Positions 22,576-30,528 of a DNA stretch of 35,839 nt are shown here, one piece after another. The stretch comes from Actinomycetota bacterium (GTDB lineage: Bacteria; Actinomycetota; Geothermincolia; Geothermincolales; RBG-13-55-18): contig JABLXL010000036.1 of assembly GCA_013178005.1 (NCBI GenBank), positions 1 to 35,839 on the forward strand, in the 5' to 3' direction. The stretch's first letter is position 1, and every line of letters begins with the position of its first letter. Position numbers and translations under genes: made by a program. The notes beneath the pieces are model-generated. The model was not told the origin of the DNA and did no database searches. It was given only the letters and a program-made list of their open reading frames with translations.

Positions 22576-22605
22576 AATATAATGATTTTACCTACGGGTA
22601 TGCAA
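22576..22605 (-). promoter_or_regulatory. Candidate promoter of the SCP2-ADH-AOR cluster
   Basis: On the minus strand TTGCAT (22605-22600) and TATATT (22581-22576) are 18 bases apart, giving a start near 22570 and an 80-nt leader to ATG 22489. Consensus match only. Confidence 0.4.
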
Positions 22606-22735
22606 CATGTTTCCCTCGCGGTCACGGGATATTGCTTCGCTTACCGTTGCCATGCCCTCCGCGGAGGCAGCGCGCGGCTCGAGAGGGGACATTCCGCGAC
22701 ATTCCCCGTGCGCTCGCGAGGGACGCGCTTCCGCC

Positions 22736-22993
22736 TCACGGAACGCGAACCGCCGCGCCGCCCGGCGCGAGGACGGTTATGGCGTCGGCGGCGCAGACCC
22801 TCACACACTCGCCGCACCCGTCGCAGAAGGCCGCGAAGCGGGGAACCACGCGGTACCGCGGCTCCGCCGCGTGCCGGGCGCGGTTCCTCGTCCTGGGAAC
22901 GGCCAGAAAAACGCCATGCGGGCATGCCTCCTGGCAACGGTAACCGCACGCCACGGCGTCGCAGTCGCGTATTTTCACGCGGTATGCCGCCAT
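22736..22993 (-). CDS. Ferredoxin-like 2[4Fe-4S] protein
   Basis: 85 residues from ATG 22993, three bases after the stop of the larger Fe-S protein. The second cluster motif is canonical: CDGCGECVRVCAAD (Cys57, 60, 63, 67). The first is unusual: CDAVACGYRCQEACPHGVF has spacing C-x4-C-x3-C-x3-CP (Cys11, 16, 20, 24). Between them lies a basic Ala/Arg-rich loop (PRTRNRARHAAEPRYRVVPRF). It carries low-potential electrons in the cytosol and is probably a subunit or partner of the protein encoded just upstream. Confidence 0.85.
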   Translation of the reverse strand: MAAYRVKIRDCDAVACGYRCQEACPHGVFLAVPRTRNRARHAAEPRYRVVPRFAAFCDGCGECVRVCAADAITVLAPGGAAVRVP

Positions 22994-22996
22994 CTC

Positions 22997-23812
22997 CTAC
23001 CACCTGCCCGCCGCCGAGGGCACTCTGTCGCGTGACACCAGGGACAGGGCCCCGCGTGGGCACGCGGAGCGGCACAGCCCGCAGCCGAAACATTCCCCGG
23101 CGTGCACGTGTACGCTTCCCGCCTCCGCGTCGTAATGCATGGCTCCGAAAGCGCATCGTGAGATACACACGGGATCTTCACAGAAGCGGCAAAGCTCGCG
23201 GTCCACGGCGCAGACCTCGTGACCCTTGAAGATGGCCACTTCCACGTTGTTGGCCCGGCGCTGCTTTAGGGAGGTGCAGTAGCGGGCGTCGCAGTTGCAG
23301 ATGCATACGGGAAAGGGGACCTTGGCATAGAGGACCTGGTGGAAGTGCCCGCGCTCGTCGCTCATCCTTACCAGCTCCTTTGCCTCCTCGAGGGTTATCT
23401 CCTCCATGGGGCCTTCCGGTATCAGGCGTCGTTGCATATCCTTGATGGGCCCGAAGTTGAGGCATACCATGTCGTCGCGGTGGCCCACAAGCTTGCGGCA
23501 AGCACAGGGCAACAACACGAAATCGCGGGCGTATTCCAGGAGCTGCAGCGAGTCCTCGAGGGAGACCACCTGTCCCCCGTGCTCGTTGGGGGCCATGCGG
23601 CCGATTATGGCCTTAACCACCTTGCCGATCACCGGCCAGTTGATGAGCTGCGTGACCTTGGAGGTGAAGTCGATGTAGTAATCGATGCCCCAACCTCCCA
23701 CCTTCTCCAGGGTTCTGACTCTCTGCCGGTCCTCCATCATCTTCTCGGAGAAGTTTTCGGGGTTGAGATACCAGCGGTTGCCCTGGCCGTGCTTCTCGCA
23801 GAACTCGCACAT
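22997..23812 (-). CDS. Multi-cluster iron-sulfur protein with C-terminal 2[4Fe-4S] ferredoxin domain
   Basis: 271 residues from ATG 23812 (GGGAGG upstream). The N-terminus has CEFC (Cys2, Cys5). The middle has LLPCACRKLVG...VCLNFGP (Cys103, 105, 117) and PVCICNCDARYC (Cys170, 172, 174, 179), enough for one or more extra clusters or a metal site. The C-terminal ferredoxin domain is standard: CRFCEDPVCISRC (Cys208-220) and CFGCGLCRSACP (Cys241-251). There is no signal peptide and no convincing TM helix. Proteins with this plan occur in anaerobes, but I know of no assigned reaction. It is transcribed with the small ferredoxin and diverges from the HdrB-like gene, suggesting one electron-transfer unit. 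Confidence 0.82.
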   Translation of the reverse strand: MCEFCEKHGQGNRWYLNPENFSEKMMEDRQRVRTLEKVGGWGIDYYIDFTSKVTQLINWPVIGKVVKAIIGRMAPNEHGGQVVSLEDSLQLLEYARDFVLLPCACRKLVGHRDDMVCLNFGPIKDMQRRLIPEGPMEEITLEEAKELVRMSDERGHFHQVLYAKVPFPVCICNCDARYCTSLKQRRANNVEVAIFKGHEVCAVDRELCRFCEDPVCISRCAFGAMHYDAEAGSVHVHAGECFGCGLCRSACPRGALSLVSRDRVPSAAGRW

Positions 23813-24066
23813 GGAGAACGCCTCCCGCCGACACGACAGCCCGGATGAGATGCAGCAATTATATCATGGGGGGTCGAGGCCTCGCGGGCATGCGTTAAAC
23901 GCGCGGAAAGGCCTTTCGGCTCGATGTGCTGCCGCGGATGATGTCGGGATGAGGGAGAGCGTGACGGTCCCGCCCCGCGGGGTCAGTCCAGGCTCAGCGG
24001 AGGGCATGTTCCGCGCGGATATGATAAATTACGGGCATGAGCTCATAAGCGAAAGAGGAGGGAGCC

Positions 24067-25056
24067 ATGTTCATCCGGGAGAAATGCGACCTGTGCGGCG
24101 ACTGCGTATTCATGTGCCCCTACGTGGATTACGACCGCGATCGATCCATCGAACAGTTCCGGAGGCTCGTGGAGGGTGAGACGCCCGAGATCGTCGGCCA
24201 GTGCGTCACCTGCGTGGCCTGCAACCAGTTCTGCGAGAAGGGGGCCAACCCCTTCGACCTCATACTCAAACGCCAGGAGGAGACGGGGGTGCTGAACATC
24301 CCCGAGCAGAACACCGAGGTGTTCCGCAACCTGCCCAAGGCGCCCAGCCAGGTCGTGGAGGGAGAGCCCGGAAAGCCCACGCTCTCCCTGTGCAGCGTGG
24401 GGGACTTCATCCCCGGCCTCTTCGATGGTCCCCTCTTTGAGGGGTTGACCTTGCTCAAGGGCGGAGATTACTTCTGCAACGTGGGCTGGGTGCACCTGGG
24501 CTGCGAGACCCCGGTGCGCGAGGGCGCGCGGAGGGTGGTGGACAACCTCGCGGCCACGGGAGCGGAGGAAATCGTCTTCTACCATGACGATTGCTACGCC
24601 CTTCTCGCATCCATGGTGAAGGAATACGGGATCGAGGTGCCCTTCCGGCCTGTGCACATCATAGAGTACCTGCTGGATTACGTGAAGGCGCATCGCGATG
24701 AGGTCAAGCCACTGGGCATCAAGGTCGCCTACCAGCAGCCCTGCGCGTCGCGCTACACGCCGTGGAAGGACGGGCAACTGGACGAGCTGTTCGGGCTCAT
24801 CGGGGTGGAGAGGGTGGCGAGGGAGCACGATCGCCGCTTAGCCCTGTGCTGCGGCTCGCCCATGATGCCCCGCGACCGTGATAAAGCCATGGAGATCAAG
24901 AAGCGCAACATAGACGACGCGGTGGAGCACGGGGCACAGGCCATGGCTTACCTCTGCCCTCTCTGCGTGCTCAACCTGCGCAAGCCGGCCGACGCCGCCG
25001 GGCTGGAGAATTACCATATCATCGAGCTGGTGAAAAAGGCGTTGGGTTACGTTTAA
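24067..25056 (+). CDS. HdrB/GlpC-like Fe-S oxidoreductase (two [4Fe-4S] plus CCG domain)
   Basis: 329 residues from ATG 24067 behind GAGGAGGGA. The N-terminal ferredoxin domain has two clusters, CDLCGDCVFMCP (Cys7-17) and CVTCVACNQFCEKG (Cys46-56). From about residue 110 the sequence follows the cysteine-rich CCG region of HdrB, GlpC and LutA-type proteins: HLGCETP, YHDDCYAL, YQQPCASRYTP, LALCCGSPM, YLCPLCVLN. In heterodisulfide reductase such motifs bind the non-cubane clusters that handle thiol/disulfide or quinone-linked electrons. The partner here is unknown; the divergent Fe-S genes and the nearby corrinoid module are candidates (e.g. reductive reactivation of cobalt), which is inference. 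Confidence 0.88.
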   Translation: MFIREKCDLCGDCVFMCPYVDYDRDRSIEQFRRLVEGETPEIVGQCVTCVACNQFCEKGANPFDLILKRQEETGVLNIPEQNTEVFRNLPKAPSQVVEGEPGKPTLSLCSVGDFIPGLFDGPLFEGLTLLKGGDYFCNVGWVHLGCETPVREGARRVVDNLAATGAEEIVFYHDDCYALLASMVKEYGIEVPFRPVHIIEYLLDYVKAHRDEVKPLGIKVAYQQPCASRYTPWKDGQLDELFGLIGVERVAREHDRRLALCCGSPMMPRDRDKAMEIKKRNIDDAVEHGAQAMAYLCPLCVLNLRKPADAAGLENYHIIELVKKALGYV

Positions 25057-25401
25057 GCGGGAACCCGCGCCTGAAGTCTTGCAAAAGCGAAAGCCAGACT
25101 GGGATTAACTGGGAGCCGAGGCAGGGCGCAGCCGCCCAGTCGGTAAGGTGGCGGGGTGAAGGCTTTCCCTTCCAGTGGATCGCGAGGCCGCCGATCCGGA
25201 AGGGCGAGCGAGCGGCCTCGGCGTTTCCCCGCGCTTTTCTCTCAAGAAGGGGTGACCCTATCCTTGTTCCTCAGGAACGGCATCCATGCCTTTCCGTGAG
25301 CGCTCTCAAGCGACCCCGGCATATGCAGGGGCCCGGGTCGGGGCGGCGTAAGACTCGGCCTCAAGGCCGCTTTTCGCGTTAGGGCTTGCCTTCGCTCGAC
25401 G
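25057..25401. other. Gene-free convergent region with inverted repeats
   Basis: No gene is supported in these 345 bases between convergent genes. CGAGGCCGC (25183-25191) and GCGGCCTCG (25212-25220) form a perfect nine-bp inverted repeat with a 20-base loop. A short hairpin CGGCC-TCAA-GGCCG (25356-25369), followed by CTTTT on the plus strand, could terminate the Fe-S gene's transcript. Confidence 0.45.
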
Positions 25402-26043
25402 TTATCCCAGTAGAGAACGAAGAAGGGCGGGGGCCCCGGCGGCGTTCTCCCCGTAGCCGTCGGCGCCCATGTCCGCGGCCACGGCCTGGGAGAGCGGGGC
25501 GCCGCCCACTATGATCAGGGGCGGGTCGGCCATGGCGCGCGCCAGCTCCACGGTGCGGCGCATGTTGGGCAGGGTGGTAGTCATCATGGTGGAGAGCGCC
25601 AGCACCCGGGCTCCGTTCTCCCTGACCTGCTCCAGGAACCTCTGCGGCGGAACGTCGTATCCCAGGTCGATCACGCGGTGGCCATCCGCCTCCAGCATCG
25701 CCGCCACCAGGTTCTTGCCTATCTCGTGCACGTCTCCCTCCACCACGCCCAGCACCACGGTTTCCGATGAGCCCGGGGCGCCGGATTCCCCCAGGTGCGG
25801 GAGCGCCATCCGTATACCGGCGTGCATGGCCTCGGCGGCCACGAGCAGCTCGGGCAGGAAGTACTCGTGTCGCTCGTAGAGCTCACCGGCCTCCTTCATC
25901 CCCGGACAGAGTCCCTCCTGGATGATCTCCCGCGCCGGGATCCCCGCGGCCAGGGCCTCCTCGCATCGCGACAATACCTCTTCCTCCATTCCCTCCCGCA
26001 CCGCAGCGGCGATAACCTCAAGCAGTTCGTTCCCCTTTGCCAT
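25402..26043 (-). CDS. Corrinoid (B12-binding) protein, second methyltransferase module
   Basis: 213 residues from ATG 26043, spaced correctly from GAGGGTG; ATG 26049 touches that site. The helical cap domain (LCPGMKEAGELYERHEYFLPELLVAAEAM) is followed by the cobalamin domain with GVVEGDVHEIGKNLV (Asp104-x-His106-x-x-Gly109), LSTMMTTTLPNM and IIVGGAPLS. All key features of MtaC/MtbC/MttC-type carriers are present. It lies 11 bases downstream of a zinc-site URO-D methyltransferase, the reverse of the order in the first module (3828-5735). Similarity to that module's carrier is clear but not close. Confidence 0.93.
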   Translation of the reverse strand: MAKGNELLEVIAAAVREGMEEEVLSRCEEALAAGIPAREIIQEGLCPGMKEAGELYERHEYFLPELLVAAEAMHAGIRMALPHLGESGAPGSSETVVLGVVEGDVHEIGKNLVAAMLEADGHRVIDLGYDVPPQRFLEQVRENGARVLALSTMMTTTLPNMRRTVELARAMADPPLIIVGGAPLSQAVAADMGADGYGENAAGAPALLRSLLG

Positions 26044-26054
26044 TTGCATCACCC

Positions 26055-27203
26055 TCACTTGATCGGGTATTTTCCGTAGACCTTCGCCGCCCTCACCACC
26101 GCCAGGGCGTTGGCCAGCTCCAGGTTCGGCGGGTACTCGCAGGCCGGCGCCAGGACGTAACCTCCCCCCGGCGCCAGCACCCTGATCTGCTCCCTGGCCA
26201 GTTCCATGATGGCCTTGGGCGACTCCAGCAGGAGGCTCTGGGTCGGGATGAGGCCGGCGATGGCGGTTCGTTCACCATATTTTGCCTTCAGCTCCGCGAG
26301 GTCGGCGCAGTCGTCCGGGACGTCGGCTAGGGATACGATGACCGGCTCCATGTATTCGAGCTGGAGGTCCAGGTAAGGCCTGGTGCCGCAGTTGTGCAGG
26401 GCGACCAGGGCGCCGTTGCGCCTTATCTCGTCCGCTATGCGCCGGGCGTAAACCCCCTCCATCTCCACCCACAGCTCCCTCGACACGCCGGACTGGGAGG
26501 CGAAGAGCGTGTCCAGCATCACCGCGTCCACGCCCGTGTCGCAGAGCGCCCGCGCGTAGTCCACCAGCACCTCGGTGATGACCTCCAGGGCCGCCTTCAC
26601 CTTTTGCGGGTGGCGCGCGCAATCCGCGAAGAGCCTGGGCGCGCCGCGCATCATGTTCAGGACCCCCAAGGGCCCGAACACGAACCCCATCACCGGGTAG
26701 CGGATGCCCGCTTTCTTCGCCAGGATCCGGGCCAGCTTTACGCCCATGCCCATGCGCGGCGATCTGCGAGGATCGAAGGGCTCCAGGCGTTCGTAGTCGT
26801 CCACGGAGGCGATGCGGGGCTTGCGGTAGTCGGGGTAGGCGGTGCTGTAGGGGGGATAGACCATCTCCTGCCCGAAGTCGGCGGCCTCCACCGAGAGGTC
26901 GATGACGGTGTAGAGGACGTCGCCCCCGAGGAGCTCGTTGGCGGCGATGTAGGCCTCGGCCGCCGCCTCGGGGTCGCGCGAGAACCTCTCATAAGATATG
27001 CCGGTGAGGCGCCGCGCCGCCCCGAGCAGGAAATGGGTCACGGGCACTCGGTCCGGCTCCTTGTGGAAGGCTGCGCAGAGCACCCGCTCCAGCGGAAGGA
27101 GCTCCCCTATCCTCCCGTGCGCGTGAAATATGCCCGAGGCGGCGCGCATCATCCCCACGGTAGGCCTGATGAGCTTGCCCCTGAAGCGAGGATACACGGA
27201 CAT
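26055..27203 (-). CDS. URO-D-fold corrinoid methyltransferase with intact zinc site (MtaA/MtbA-like)
   Basis: 382 residues from ATG 27203, with GGGGAGGG just upstream; an open frame extends 51 codons further but has no start signal and unlikely composition. The URO-D fold is clear: PLERVLCAAFHKEPDRVPVTHFLLG, VMGFVFGPLGVLNMMRG, DTGVDAVMLDTLFASQSGVS, VSLADVPDDCADLAELKAKYG, AIMELAREQIRVLAPGGGYVLAPACEYPPN. ALHNCGTRPYLD gives His270 and Cys272, and LAPACEYPP gives Cys355, together the zinc site used in MtaA/MtbA to activate a thiol for methyl transfer. It probably moves a methyl group between a substrate or thiol and the corrinoid protein encoded 11 bases downstream. Substrate unknown. Confidence 0.9.
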   Translation of the reverse strand: MSVYPRFRGKLIRPTVGMMRAASGIFHAHGRIGELLPLERVLCAAFHKEPDRVPVTHFLLGAARRLTGISYERFSRDPEAAAEAYIAANELLGGDVLYTVIDLSVEAADFGQEMVYPPYSTAYPDYRKPRIASVDDYERLEPFDPRRSPRMGMGVKLARILAKKAGIRYPVMGFVFGPLGVLNMMRGAPRLFADCARHPQKVKAALEVITEVLVDYARALCDTGVDAVMLDTLFASQSGVSRELWVEMEGVYARRIADEIRRNGALVALHNCGTRPYLDLQLEYMEPVIVSLADVPDDCADLAELKAKYGERTAIAGLIPTQSLLLESPKAIMELAREQIRVLAPGGGYVLAPACEYPPNLELANALAVVRAAKVYGKYPIK

Positions 27204-27367
27204 GTTTTCCCTCCCCACCCTTGCATTGCCGTGCTGCCGTGCCGCCATGTTAGCACAAGACGGCCAACCTTGTCCTGGTTCTCCTGGCCCCAGGGGAGAG
27301 GCGGTTGGCGAGGCGTCGAAATCGGGCGCGCGCCGCGTGCACGCGGCAGGAGACAAGTATAAAAGCC

Positions 27368-27397
27368 TTTCAACCGCGGGCGGAGAAGGCCGATAAT
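27368..27397 (+). promoter_or_regulatory. Candidate promoter of the secreted glycosidase gene
   Basis: TTTCAA (27368-27373) and GATAAT (27392-27397) are 18 bases apart, placing the start about 50 bases before the TTG start codon. Confidence 0.35.
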
Positions 27398-27450
27398 GTA
27401 ATCAGTGCCGGAATATCCGACAGGAGGCGGCCGCGTCAAGAGGGGGCGAT

Positions 27451-30309
27451 TTGCGCGGGACATCCCTTACCCTGATCGTCTTGGTAATCATTCCCATGGT
27501 GGCCATGGCGTCCACGCCCGCGGCGAGCGCCGAGCCCGCGATGAGGGCAGAGGCCGGGCGCGTGGCGGCGGGGTCGGCGCGCTCCACGCCCCGGGGTGGT
27601 GAAGCCGCCGCGGTCTCCGCCTGGACGGGACGCGCGTTCGGCGAGGGGGCAGCGGCGGTCCGCGGCGCCCAAACGCCCGCGGCCCCGTTGGTGGAGCGCT
27701 TCGGGGTGGCCTCCAGCCACATAAAGCTTTATGGCGGCGAGACCATGGAGAGGGAATTCGACGCCATGGAGGACGCGGGCGCGGCCTGGGTGCGCTGCGA
27801 TTTCGCCTGGTCAGACCTCGAGCCCATCCAGGGAGTGTGGAATTTCGCCGGAGCGGACGCCGTGGTGGAGAAGGCGTCGCAACACGGCGTGAAGGTGCTG
27901 GGCATCCTCGGCGCGTGTCCCCCCTGGGCCAACGGCGGCAACGACTGGAACTACCCGCCCACGGACGTGGACGCGTGGCGGAACTACGTCCGCACCGTGG
28001 TGTCCAGGTACCGGGGCAGGGTTTCCGCCTGGGAGATCTGGAACGAGGAGAACATCCACGCTTTCTGGCAACCCGAGCCCAGCGCGGAGGATTACGTGGC
28101 CCTGCTGGCGGCGGCCTCGCCCGAGGCGAGGGCGGCCGACCCGGAGGCCACCGTGGTCATGGGCGGGGTGGCCGGTCTGGGCAGCGATTACCTCGACGCC
28201 TGCCTTTCCCTGGGCGCGGCGGATTACATCGACGCCATCGCCTATCACCCCTACGCCGAGACCATAGGTGAGGAGGGGCAGCCCGAGGAGGACGAATTCC
28301 GCCCCAAGGAGCGGCTCTGCCGCGACCTGCTCGCCTTCGTGCGCGGGCTGGTGAGCCAGCACACGGCGAAGGACCTCGAGGTCTGGATAACCGAGGTGGG
28401 GTGGACCACCTGCGCCGAGGTCCCTCCCGGGGTGGACGAGGACACCCAGGCTGATTATATGCTCCGCACCGTGGTAAACTACGCCTCCACCGACGTGGAC
28501 CGAGTGATCTGGTTCAACCTGCGAGATACCCACCTGAACGACTGGGACCGTTACGGTCTCCTTGCGCAGGATTTCTCCCCCAAGCTCTCCTGCCAATTCT
28601 TTTCCACCTTCTCGCGGGTTTTCGGCCCGGCCGTGGGGGTGGACGCGGCGGCGGCGTCCTTTTCGTGTTCCCGTCCGGAGACCCTGGAGGCGCACTGCTT
28701 CCGCATGGCCGACGGAGATCTGGCCATAGCGGCCTGGAAGAGCGACGACGGGCTGGATTCCCTCTCCTTCACGGTGTACGACCCCGATTTCGAAAACCCG
28801 TTGAGGGTGGACCCGAGCAGCGGCGCCTCGTCCGCCCTGGGGGGCGTCTCACGCGACGCCTCGGGAAGGGTCAGGGTGGTCGGGCTCCCTGTCGGCAAGC
28901 GGCCGGTCATCGTGACCCTCGATAAGGGCGCCCAGGAACCGGAGCCGGAACCCGAACCGGAGCCCGAGCCTGAGCCCGAGGACGGTGGCGCCTACTACTT
29001 CGCCGAGGGCTACACCGGGGAGGGTTTCCAGGAGTACCTCTGCGTGGGAAACATGGACGAAGGCGACGCCGAGGTTAGGGTGGAATTCCTTTACTCCGAC
29101 GGGACTTCGCGCGCGGAAAGCATGCTGGTGCCCGCCGGGGGCCGGAGCACCCTGGACGTCAACGCCGCGGCGGGGGCGGATAGGGTGCTCTCCATGGTGG
29201 TCACCTCGGATGAGAGGATCGTGGCGGAAAGGGCGATGTATTTCAGCTACGGAAAAGGGTGGACGGGCGGCCACGCGGTAATAGGAGCGCGATTCCCCTC
29301 CCAAGAATGGTATTTCGCCGAGGGGTACACGGGGGAGGGATTCGAGGAGTGGCTTTGCCTGCTCAACCCGAACGGCACGGCGGCGGGGATTTCCTTTCGC
29401 TTCCAGACCCAGGAAAAGGGAGAGATAGTGGTGGATGGTCTGACCGTGGCCCCGCGCTCCCGCGCCAGCTTCAAGGTCAACGACATCCTGGGAGAAGGAT
29501 ATCAGGTCTCCTGCGCGATAAGGGCGAACGTCCCGGTGGTGGCCGAGCGCCCTATCTATTTCGACTACCTGGGCACGGGCTCCCGTCACTGGGAAGGGGG
29601 ACACTGCGTCATGGGAGCTACGCATACGGCGCGCCGCTTCCTCTTCGCCGAGGGCACCACGCGGGAGGGCTTCGAGGAGTGGATAACCCTGCAGAACCCC
29701 AACGCGTTCCCCATCGATGTCTCGGCCACCTATGTTTTCGGTCCCGACCAGGGGAACCCGGAGAACAGGAAGTACCGCGTGGAGGGCGGCAGGAGGCTTA
29801 CCGTTTTCGTGCCCGCGGAGGTGGGCGCGGGGAAGGATGTCTCTGTGGAACTTACCTCGGACGCGGGGTTCCTCGCGGAACGCCCGTTATACTTCGCCTA
29901 TACGGGCTTAGGCGCGGGAGGTTGGGAGGGAGGGCACTGCGTCATCGGAGCGACCGGCGCTGCCGGCGAATGGTATTTCGCCGAGGGCTACACCGGCGAG
30001 GGATACCACGAGTGGCTTTGCGTCCAGAACCCCGGGGAGGCGGAGGCGAGGCTGGAGGTCGCCTATCTCACCCAGGAGAGCGGAGCCCTGGAGCCGCGCG
30101 AAGTGGGTGTGCCCCCGCGATCCCGCGTAACCCTGCTGGTCAACCAGCACGCCGGCGCGGGTTACCAGCTCTCCTGCCGGCTCCGCGTGCTCTCGGGCCC
30201 CGGCGTGGTGACGGAGCGACCCATGTACTTCTCGCAGGGAGGGCGCGACGGAGGCCACGACGTGGTGGGATACGCGGCGGGGATCGGGGACGCGGTTTTT
30301 TTGCCGTGA
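27451..30309 (+). CDS. Secreted glycoside hydrolase-like protein (clan A TIM barrel) with four WYFAEG units
   Basis: 952 residues, apparently from TTG 27451 (GAGGGGG just upstream), which makes the signal peptide (residues 1-27, ending AASA) begin at residue 1. Residues about 80-420 form a GH39/GH5-like barrel: DAGAAWVRCDFAWSDLEPIQGVWNF, VSAWEIWNEENIHAFW with probable acid/base Glu199, AYHPYAE, and LEVWITEVGWTT with probable nucleophile Glu315. A small beta domain follows, then a Pro-Glu linker (about 494-511). Four units begin near residues 514, 620, 729 and 840 (YYFAEGYTGEGF and variants, each ending in a (V/L)AERxxYF-like motif and GGHxVIGA), relatives of the units in the RCC1 proteins. 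It likely hydrolyses an external glycan; the substrate is not predictable. A strong terminator follows. Confidence 0.88.
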   Translation: MRGTSLTLIVLVIIPMVAMASTPAASAEPAMRAEAGRVAAGSARSTPRGGEAAAVSAWTGRAFGEGAAAVRGAQTPAAPLVERFGVASSHIKLYGGETMEREFDAMEDAGAAWVRCDFAWSDLEPIQGVWNFAGADAVVEKASQHGVKVLGILGACPPWANGGNDWNYPPTDVDAWRNYVRTVVSRYRGRVSAWEIWNEENIHAFWQPEPSAEDYVALLAAASPEARAADPEATVVMGGVAGLGSDYLDACLSLGAADYIDAIAYHPYAETIGEEGQPEEDEFRPKERLCRDLLAFVRGLVSQHTAKDLEVWITEVGWTTCAEVPPGVDEDTQADYMLRTVVNYASTDVDRVIWFNLRDTHLNDWDRYGLLAQDFSPKLSCQFFSTFSRVFGPAVGVDAAAASFSCSRPETLEAHCFRMADGDLAIAAWKSDDGLDSLSFTVYDPDFENPLRVDPSSGASSALGGVSRDASGRVRVVGLPVGKRPVIVTLDKGAQEPEPEPEPEPEPEPEDGGAYYFAEGYTGEGFQEYLCVGNMDEGDAEVRVEFLYSDGTSRAESMLVPAGGRSTLDVNAAAGADRVLSMVVTSDERIVAERAMYFSYGKGWTGGHAVIGARFPSQEWYFAEGYTGEGFEEWLCLLNPNGTAAGISFRFQTQEKGEIVVDGLTVAPRSRASFKVNDILGEGYQVSCAIRANVPVVAERPIYFDYLGTGSRHWEGGHCVMGATHTARRFLFAEGTTREGFEEWITLQNPNAFPIDVSATYVFGPDQGNPENRKYRVEGGRRLTVFVPAEVGAGKDVSVELTSDAGFLAERPLYFAYTGLGAGGWEGGHCVIGATGAAGEWYFAEGYTGEGYHEWLCVQNPGEAEARLEVAYLTQESGALEPREVGVPPRSRVTLLVNQHAGAGYQLSCRLRVLSGPGVVTERPMYFSQGGRDGGHDVVGYAAGIGDAVFLP

Positions 30310-30405
30310 AAAGCGCTCGCCGCGATCCGTCCCCGGTTTCCCAGTCGGGGTCCATGTGAAACCGCCCATGGATTTCCCCTCTCCGCCTGCCATGCCCGAA
30401 GCGCG

Positions 30406-30437
30406 GGAGGGGAGCTGCGGGCTCCCCTCCGCTTTTT
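30406..30437 (+). terminator. Intrinsic terminator of the glycosidase gene
   Basis: A ten-bp stem (30406-30415 with 30421-30430, loop TGCGG), followed by GC and TTTTT (30433-30437), 97 bases past the stop. A smaller CCGGCC-TCGT-GGCCGG hairpin at 30456-30471 may serve the convergent gene. Confidence 0.8.
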
Positions 30438-30528
30438 ACCATGTCTGCATGTAGCCCGGCCTCGTGGCCGGCACAAGCTCACTCGCCCGTTGCCCAGCCT
30501 GTTGGTGTTTGCAGGTAGGCCCCACGGA

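Noticed and set aside
22607-23229. Arg-rich plus-strand frames opposite the Fe-S genes
   Set aside because: Low-complexity Arg/Pro products antisense to cysteine-motif genes; no start signal.
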